Shown one piece after another: positions 5,847 to 10,102 of a DNA stretch of 10,102 nt. Source of the DNA: Desulfobacteraceae bacterium (GTDB taxonomy: Bacteria; Desulfobacterota; Desulfobacteria; Desulfobacterales; ETH-SRB1); contig DAOWEW010000045.1 in assembly GCA_030638305.1 (NCBI GenBank), positions 1-10,102 on the forward strand, in the 5' to 3' direction. The notes under the pieces were generated by a model. It was not told the origin of the DNA and did not search any database. It was given only the letters and a program-made list of their open reading frames with translations. The position numbers and the translations under genes were made by a program. The first letter of the stretch is position 1, and each line of letters begins with the position of its first letter.

Positions 5847-7052
5847 ATGCAAAAAATAAGCTTTCTAAAAAATAACATTCAGGAATATGAATGGGGATCT
5901 CATACGGCTATTGCTAATCTTATGGGCAATAAGTCTCCTTCAGCAAAACCCCAGGCTGAACTGTGGATGGGTGCGCACCCCAAAGCCCCTTCTCTATTAA
6001 AATATGATGACAAGTGGTTGTCTTTACTTGAACTGATAAAACAATTCCCTGTAGATATTCTTGGAAAAGATGTAGCTGCAAAATTTGACAATAAACTTCC
6101 ATATCTCTTCAAAATCCTTGCTGCATCAAAACCTCTTTCCATACAAGCTCATCCAAACCTTAAGCAGGCAGCAGAAGGCTTTGAACGAGAAAACAGGATA
6201 GGCATACCGTTAGATTCTCCAAACAGAAACTATAAAGATACAAACCACAAGCCAGAGTGTATTTGTGCTTTGACACCTTTCCTTGCCCTGTACGGTTTTC
6301 GCAAAATCTCAGAAATCATTTTTCTTATGGAAAAAATCTGCCTGAAAATTTTGGACAAAGAACTTAATCATCTTAAAAGGCAACCAAACCCGGAAGGCAT
6401 GAAGAGTTTTTTTCACTCTCTTATAACAATGAACGGCGGGAGAAAAAAACAAATCATAAAGCATGCAATTACAAATGCACAAAAACTATCAGAAAACAAT
6501 CCCGGTTTTAAATTAATGATCAATCTTCATAAAGAGTATCCGGATGATATGGGAATTTTTGCGCCGATTCTTTTGAATGTAATTTCTCTTAAACCCGGCC
6601 AGGCGCTTTTTCTTCCATCAGGAGAGCTTCACGCATATCTTGATGGTCTTGGGATAGAATTAATGGCAAATTCAGACAATGTCCTTAGAGGTGGGCTGAC
6701 AAAAAAACATATTGATGTTCCGGAACTTTTAAAAATACTTAACTTTGAAGAAAAGGATATTAATATCCTTTTATTACAAAACGATAAAAATTGTGAGGGT
6801 GTTTATTACAGTATGGCGGAAGAATTTATGCTGTCTGTGATTTCTGATAAAAAAAACATATCATATACAAGCCCTGAAAAAAGAAGTGTTGAAATAATTC
6901 TTTGTACTGATGGAAAGGCGTCTGTTGCAGATATCAGTATAAATGAAAATATAACTCTGACAAAGGGGACATCAATTATTATCCCCTCTTCGGTCAACAA
7001 GTATAAAATCGAAGGGAAAGCTACACTTTACAAGGCTTCAGTGCCTGTCTAA
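5847..7052 (+). CDS. manA: Mannose-6-phosphate isomerase, class I (zinc-dependent)
   Basis: This cytosolic isomerase interconverts mannose-6-phosphate and fructose-6-phosphate, supplying GDP-mannose synthesis for surface polysaccharides or allowing mannose use. The 401-residue protein is full length for the type I family. It begins with YEWGSHTAIANLMG (14-27), then AELWMGAHP (37-45) and the zinc ligands in QAHP (Q100, H102), HKPE (E137) and GELHAY (H262), with the active-site arginine in NVLRGGLTKKHID (R281). I chose ATG at 5847 because the product starts MQK, like E. coli ManA. The open frame reaches back to an ATG at 5775, but those 24 codons lie mostly within the palindromic element. There is almost no Shine-Dalgarno before 5847 (only TAAG), so the element may have replaced the original leader. 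It is flanked by the element upstream and by the aromatic operon promoter right after its stop. Confidence 0.95.
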   Translation: MQKISFLKNNIQEYEWGSHTAIANLMGNKSPSAKPQAELWMGAHPKAPSLLKYDDKWLSLLELIKQFPVDILGKDVAAKFDNKLPYLFKILAASKPLSIQAHPNLKQAAEGFERENRIGIPLDSPNRNYKDTNHKPECICALTPFLALYGFRKISEIIFLMEKICLKILDKELNHLKRQPNPEGMKSFFHSLITMNGGRKKQIIKHAITNAQKLSENNPGFKLMINLHKEYPDDMGIFAPILLNVISLKPGQALFLPSGELHAYLDGLGIELMANSDNVLRGGLTKKHIDVPELLKILNFEEKDINILLLQNDKNCEGVYYSMAEEFMLSVISDKKNISYTSPEKRSVEIILCTDGKASVADISINENITLTKGTSIIIPSSVNKYKIEGKATLYKASVPV

Positions 7053-7060
7053 AAAACTTC

Positions 7061-7087
7061 TTGACATCCAAACTTTGATAATATAGT
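7061..7087 (+). promoter_or_regulatory. Candidate sigma70 promoter for the leader ORF and aromatic operon
   Basis: A perfect TTGACA (7061-7066) lies 8 nt after the manA stop. TATAGT (7082-7087) follows at 15-nt spacing, or TAGTTA (7084-7089) at 17 nt. Transcription would start near 7094-7097, giving a leader of about 245 nt with the small ORF and two terminator hairpins before the ADH synthase gene. The full -35 match next to a long leader makes this better than a chance hit. Confidence 0.55.
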
Positions 7088-7135
7088 TATAAATGGTTAA
7101 TCTAAAGTACTTATTTACTGATCGGGAGATATTAA

Positions 7136-7231
7136 GTGGCGCACAACACTTTCAGGCATGTGTTATCGGTATTTTTTTTTATTACTATTTTTTTTAGTGC
7201 CGGTCTGCCTGTATGCGCTGAGACAATATAA
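7136..7231 (+). CDS. Phe-rich 31-residue leader ORF (candidate attenuator leader peptide; also reads as a signal peptide)
   Basis: A GTG start at 7136 follows GGGAG (7125-7129) at a good distance, and the frame runs 31 codons to TAA at 7229-7231. The peptide holds six Phe: F6, then VFFFITIFF with F13, F14, F15, F19 and F20. Five are TTT codons packed into 7172-7195. It lies after a TTGACA promoter and before two intrinsic terminators and an operon containing pheA, as does the Phe-rich pheL leader of E. coli pheA. Against this, the composition (R7/H8, hydrophobic core 9-26, then CAET) is also that of a secretion signal with possible cleavage after A28, so it could be the stump of a lost exported protein. 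The distance from the Phe codons to the first terminator arm (over 50 nt) is longer than in classical attenuators. Not a start extension of the downstream gene. Confidence 0.5.
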   Translation: MAHNTFRHVLSVFFFITIFFSAGLPVCAETI

Positions 7232-7247
7232 ATTTAATAAGCGCAAT

Positions 7248-7284
7248 AAGCCGTGGGTGGACTTCAAAAATCTACGGCTTTTTT
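7248..7284 (+). terminator. Intrinsic terminator 1 in the aromatic operon leader
   Basis: AAGCCGTGGGT (7248-7258) pairs with ATCTACGGCTT (7270-7280) over 11 bp, including two G-U pairs, around an 11-nt loop. It runs straight into six T residues (7279-7284). It begins 17 nt after the leader ORF stop. Its right arm can instead pair with the left arm of terminator 2 (see the attenuator finding). Confidence 0.8.
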
Positions 7285-7286
7285 AG

Positions 7287-7316
7287 AGGCCGTGGAGAAA
7301 ACTTCACGGCCTTTTT
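7287..7316 (+). terminator. Intrinsic terminator 2 in the aromatic operon leader
   Basis: AGGCCGTGGAG (7287-7297) pairs with CTTCACGGCCT (7302-7312) over 11 bp with one G-U pair and an AAAA loop, followed by five T residues (7312-7316). This is a textbook intrinsic terminator. It ends only 23 nt before the ADH synthase start codon, leaving no room for a promoter in between. Confidence 0.88.
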
Positions 7317-7324
7317 GGGTTTAT

Positions 7325-7331
7325 AAGGAGG
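7325..7331 (+). promoter_or_regulatory. Shine-Dalgarno AAGGAGG fixing the ADH synthase start
   Basis: A near-perfect AAGGAGG lies 8 nt before ATG 7340. It identifies 7340 as the start, in place of an in-frame ATG at 7253 that sits inside terminator 1. It begins 9 nt after the U-tract of terminator 2, so it stays exposed only in transcripts that read through. Confidence 0.9.
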
Positions 7332-7339
7332 AAAAAATC

Positions 7340-8134
7340 ATGACAATCTTGGGCAAACATATTCGTATGGAACGTATATTAAACAGGAATACAGGGAAAA
7401 CAATAATTGTTCCAATGGATCACGGTATTTCTGTGGGTCCTATTGACGGCCTGCAGGATATGAAGAGTATTATACACAAGGTGGCTGAAGGAGGCGCTAA
7501 TGCCATTGTTGAACACAAAGGGCTTATTAGTGAAAGTCATCGCAAACGGGGCAAGGACATAGGCCTGATCATACATTTATCCGGTTCAACAGCTCTATCG
7601 CCCTACCCTAATGCAAAAACTCTTGTTTGTTCAGTAGAAGAGGCTATCAAACTCGGCGCAGATGCCGTGTCCATACATGTAAATTTAGGTGATGCCGGCG
7701 AAAAAGAAATGCTGCATGATTTCGGCAAAGTCGCTTATGAGGCACGCACATGGGGCATGCCACTTCTTGCGATGATTTATCCCAGGGGTGAAAAGATCAA
7801 GGATGAGTATGACGTTGAGGTCATCAAACATGCTGCCAGAGTTGGAAATGAGATGGGAGCGGATATTGTCAAGGTTTCCTACACAGGTTCAATAGATAGT
7901 TTCAGAGAAGTTGTTGAAGGCTGTTCTATACCTGTGGTAATTGCAGGCGGAGCCAAAATGGACTCGGATCAGGAAATACTGGAAATGGTAAAAGGCTCAA
8001 TTGATGCCGGAGGTTCCGGTGTTTCCATAGGTCGGAATGTTTTTCAGCATAGAAACCCAACGCTTATGATTCAAGCTATTGCAGCTATTGTAAATGATAA
8101 CAGCAGCGTGGAAGATGCTTTGAAAAAGTTGTAA
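7340..8134 (+). CDS. aroA': 2-amino-3,7-dideoxy-D-threo-hept-6-ulosonate (ADH) synthase
   Basis: This 264-residue TIM-barrel aldolase of the class I FbaB/DeoC type catalyses the first step of the archaeal-type route to 3-dehydroquinate, condensing a 6-deoxy-5-ketofructose donor with aspartate semialdehyde. That route avoids DAHP synthase. The key residues fit Methanocaldococcus MJ0400 with a constant offset of 6: D27 in VPMDHG (D33), Y147 in IYPRGE (Y153) and the Schiff-base lysine K178 in IVKVSYTG (K184). The phosphate-binding end [13 protein letters not shown] (224-236) is present. A related fructose-bisphosphate aldolase is the main alternative, but the DHQ synthase II gene directly downstream settles the reading. 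The true start is ATG 7340 with AAGGAGG. It heads the operon and is governed by the leader with two terminators upstream. Confidence 0.93.
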   Translation: MTILGKHIRMERILNRNTGKTIIVPMDHGISVGPIDGLQDMKSIIHKVAEGGANAIVEHKGLISESHRKRGKDIGLIIHLSGSTALSPYPNAKTLVCSVEEAIKLGADAVSIHVNLGDAGEKEMLHDFGKVAYEARTWGMPLLAMIYPRGEKIKDEYDVEVIKHAARVGNEMGADIVKVSYTGSIDSFREVVEGCSIPVVIAGGAKMDSDQEILEMVKGSIDAGGSGVSIGRNVFQHRNPTLMIQAIAAIVNDNSSVEDALKKL

Positions 8135-8136
8135 CA

Positions 8137-8199
8137 GTTGACGGTTGACGGTTGATCAAAATATAAAACTGTAAACCGTGAACTGTAAACCGTAAACCG
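8137..8199. repeat. Intercistronic tandem repeats GTTGACG and ACTGTAAACCGT forming an imperfect hairpin
   Basis: GTTGACG, GTTGACG and GTTGATC follow one another at 8137-8157. ACTGTAAACCGT occurs at 8168-8179 and 8182-8193, followed by AAACCG. CGGTTGACGGTT (8142-8153) and AACCGTAAACCG (8188-8199) are inverted copies with one mismatch, so the operon mRNA could form a 12-bp stem here. The repeats fill most of the 84-nt gap between the two early-pathway genes and end just before the GGGGGT ribosome site of the next gene. Confidence 0.75.
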
Positions 8200-8218
8200 A
8201 TTTATTGGGGGTAATATA

Positions 8219-9211
8219 ATGCGAAAAATCTGGGTGAAGGTGGATCCCTGGGATAAAAAAATGGTAACAACTGCCCTTGAAGGCGGGGCTGACGGCATAA
8301 TGGTGCCAAAAGGATTTTCCGAAAAAGTAAAAGAACTGGGCAGAATTCAGACGATTTCAGAGGACGGAGACTTAAAAACAGGCAAAGATGTAATAATTTT
8401 TTCAATTAAAACCGGCAAGGATGAGGAAGAAATATTAAAGCTCAGCCAAAATAAAAAGGTTATTCTTCAATGCACTAACTGGACAATAATACCCCTGGAA
8501 AACTTAATAGCAAAAGGAGCCGACGTTATTGCTCAGGTTAAGAGTTTTGACGAAGCACAAATCGCTTTCGGCATTTTGGAAAAGGGTGTAAATCATATTC
8601 TTTTTCATACAAAAGACCCGCTTGAATTGAAAAAAGCTCTTTCTCAACTGAAATCAATGGAAGACAAAACTTCTCTTGAAACAGCGAGGATTGTGGAAGT
8701 AATTCCTGTTGGAATGGGTGACAGAGTCTGTGTTGATACATGCACGTCAATGACTTCAGGGCAGGGCATGCTGATTGGAAACAGCAGCAGCGCATTGTTT
8801 CTGATTCATTCGGAAAGCATTGCAAATCCCTATGTGTCCCCCAGGCCTTTCAGGGTAAATGCAGGGCCGGTTCACGCATATACAAGGGTTCCCGGAGACA
8901 AAACCAAGTATCTTTCAGATCTTTCAGCAGGAGATCAGGTAATGATTGTCGATTTCAAGGGCAATACGACAGTTGGTATTGTAGGTCGCCTGAAAATTGA
9001 GAAACGCCCATTAATGCTGATTAAGGCAGTTGTTGGTGACAAACAGATATCTACTATTCTTCAAAATGCGGAAACAATTCGTTTGACTGATCCTGAAGGA
9101 AAAGCAGTATCAGTTGTAGCCTTGAAACCGGGAGATAAAGTTCTTGTAGCAATTGAGGAATGCGGCAGGCATTTCGGACACAAAATTGAAGAAACAATTA
9201 CGGAAAAGTAA
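8219..9211 (+). CDS. aroB': 3-dehydroquinate synthase II
   Basis: This 330-residue enzyme oxidatively deaminates and cyclises ADH to 3-dehydroquinate using NAD+, the second step of the archaeal-type pathway (MJ1249 family), and is unrelated to the classical AroB. The family's conserved core is obvious: IPVGMGDRVCVDTC followed by GQGMLIGNSSSALFLIHSE (about 160-201), then RPFRVNAGPVHAYTRVPG (about 210-227) and KTKYLSDLSAGDQVMIVD. The C-terminal third is a beta-rich stretch ending in GRHFGHKIEE. Length is usual for the family. The start is ATG 8219, with GGGGGT (8207-8212) as ribosome site. It lies 84 nt after ADH synthase, the gap filled with repeats, and only 4 nt before pheA. No classical aroB or DAHP synthase is in the window. 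Confidence 0.95.
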   Translation: MRKIWVKVDPWDKKMVTTALEGGADGIMVPKGFSEKVKELGRIQTISEDGDLKTGKDVIIFSIKTGKDEEEILKLSQNKKVILQCTNWTIIPLENLIAKGADVIAQVKSFDEAQIAFGILEKGVNHILFHTKDPLELKKALSQLKSMEDKTSLETARIVEVIPVGMGDRVCVDTCTSMTSGQGMLIGNSSSALFLIHSESIANPYVSPRPFRVNAGPVHAYTRVPGDKTKYLSDLSAGDQVMIVDFKGNTTVGIVGRLKIEKRPLMLIKAVVGDKQISTILQNAETIRLTDPEGKAVSVVALKPGDKVLVAIEECGRHFGHKIEETITEK

Positions 9212-9215
9212 TATC

Positions 9216-10102
9216 ATGACAAACTCTGAAAATCATGGGAATGATAATTCAATTCCGAAAATCAGCCCGTTAAGAAAGTCAATAAATGATATTGATGCCA
9301 ATATTCTTGATCTTATCAACAAAAGACTTCTACTTGCAAAAAAAATTGGACAAATCAAGGAACTAAACAATGCGCCGATTTTAGACAGTGCACGTGAAAC
9401 AACTATAATAAAAAAACTTTCAAGTCTCAACAAAGGTCCTTTAAGTAATGATGCGCTGCATAATATTTTCACCGAGATAATTGCGACATCCCGTGAAATT
9501 CAAAAGCCGCAGATAGTAACATATCTTGGACCTGAAGCCACGTTCACTCACATTGCCGCTATTAAACATTTCGGCCGCAGCATTGCATTTATTCCCCAAC
9601 CGAATATTCGTGATATTTTTTCTGAAGTTGAAAAAGATGCATGCCATTATGGTGTTACTCCTGTTGAAAATTCAATCGAAGGCACAGTAAATTATACTGT
9701 TGACCTGTTTTATGATTCCGACCTGAAGATATGCGCCGAGATATACCTCGCGATATCTCATGACCTGTTATCGACAAGAGGAGCTATAGATGACATAAAA
9801 GTAATCTATTCACATCCTCATGTTTTTCCTCAGTGTCGCAGATGGCTGAGAAAAAACCTGCCTGAATGTGTACTTAAAGAATGCAGCAGCACCGCACTTG
9901 CCGCTCAAAAAGCCTCTGAAGAACCTGGTGCTGCGGCTATTGCCAGCAGGGAAGCGGCATACATCTATAATCTGCAAGTCAAAGCATCAAAAATAGAAGA
10001 TTTTTCAAACAATATCACAAGGTTTCTTGTTATCGGAAAAGAGAAAAGCAGCAGGACAGGATACGATAAAACATCAATAATGTTTGTTACTTCTCATGTG
10101 CC
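9216..10102 (+). CDS. pheA: P-protein: chorismate mutase / prephenate dehydratase (partial, C-terminus outside window)
   Basis: PheA converts chorismate to prephenate and then to phenylpyruvate, the Phe branch of aromatic synthesis. The 295 residues present show an AroQ chorismate mutase helix bundle (about 17-97). R20, R37, K48, D57, R60 and E61 match E. coli R11, R28, K39, D48, R51 and E52 at a constant offset of 9. A prephenate dehydratase domain follows (about 100-280) with VTYLGPEATFTH, GVTPVENSIEGTVNYTVDLF (146-165) and the catalytic TRF at 268-270. The start of the ACT regulatory domain (TSIMFVTSHV, where Phe feedback usually acts) is cut by the window edge. ATG 9216 lies 4 nt after the DHQ synthase II stop, with GGAAAAG as a weak ribosome site, so translational coupling is likely. 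I recall the same three-gene order in Desulfovibrio vulgaris. Confidence 0.95.
   Translation, partial: MTNSENHGNDNSIPKISPLRKSINDIDANILDLINKRLLLAKKIGQIKELNNAPILDSARETTIIKKLSSLNKGPLSNDALHNIFTEIIATSREIQKPQIVTYLGPEATFTHIAAIKHFGRSIAFIPQPNIRDIFSEVEKDACHYGVTPVENSIEGTVNYTVDLFYDSDLKICAEIYLAISHDLLSTRGAIDDIKVIYSHPHVFPQCRRWLRKNLPECVLKECSSTALAAQKASEEPGAAAIASREAAYIYNLQVKASKIEDFSNNITRFLVIGKEKSSRTGYDKTSIMFVTSHV

Noticed and set aside
7255..7261. GGGTGGA in terminator 1 resembles the core of a T-box (GGGUGGN).
   Set aside because: The following ACCGCG part is absent, the base after UGG would not match tRNA-Phe, and no stem I layout is visible. Probably coincidence.
7253..7339. In-frame upstream ATG extending ADH synthase by 29 residues.
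   Set aside because: It lies within terminator 1 and runs through terminator 2; ATG 7340 has AAGGAGG at ideal spacing.
8137..8193. CRISPR-like repeats.
   Set aside because: Units are 7-12 nt, copies are two or three, spacers are absent and no cas gene is near.
8538..9000. Open frames of 80-95 codons on either strand over the DHQ synthase II gene.
   Set aside because: They overlap a clearly conserved gene in other frames and their products show no domain or motif.

Overview
The window is AT-rich chromosomal DNA that most resembles a sulfate reducer of the Desulfobacterota (Desulfobacterales-like). The main reason is the pairing of an archaeal-type early shikimate route (ADH synthase plus 3-dehydroquinate synthase II) with a pheA P-protein. 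From memory, the same order occurs in Desulfovibrio. A plant-type dapB and a long PlsB fit the same group. The assignment is inferred from gene content, not from a search.

Left part, minus strand (positions 4910 down to 1): plsB (glycerol-3-phosphate acyltransferase), then 22 nt later a two-domain sugar-1-phosphate nucleotidyltransferase plus APH-type kinase, best read as a MurU-AmgK fusion for peptidoglycan recycling. After an 87-nt gap with short tandem repeats comes plant-type dapB, which runs off the window edge. These three serve membrane lipid, wall recycling, and lysine/diaminopimelate synthesis, so the cluster has a cell-envelope theme.

Middle (4911-5846): a divergent intergenic region with candidate promoter and hairpin signals, then a small two-helix membrane protein with a charged coiled-coil tail. 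Next come nested inverted repeats and an 89-bp MITE-like element with 18-bp perfect terminal inverted repeats and flanking TAA, ending 10 nt before the start of manA (type I mannose-6-phosphate isomerase).

Right part, plus strand (7053 to end): a promoter-like site, a 31-codon Phe-rich small ORF, two tandem intrinsic terminators whose arms can re-pair into an antiterminator, and then the aromatic operon: ADH synthase, DHQ synthase II, and pheA (cut by the window end). ADH synthase makes 2-amino-3,7-dideoxy-D-threo-hept-6-ulosonate, DHQ synthase II converts it to 3-dehydroquinate, and PheA acts at the other end of the pathway, turning chorismate into phenylpyruvate.

The most interesting signal is the leader at about 7061-7339. 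Only 23 nt separate the last terminator from the ADH synthase start, too little for a promoter, so operon transcripts must pass through both terminators. With a Phe-rich leader ORF and an operon that includes pheA, this suggests a phenylalanine-responsive attenuator, although its spacing is not textbook.
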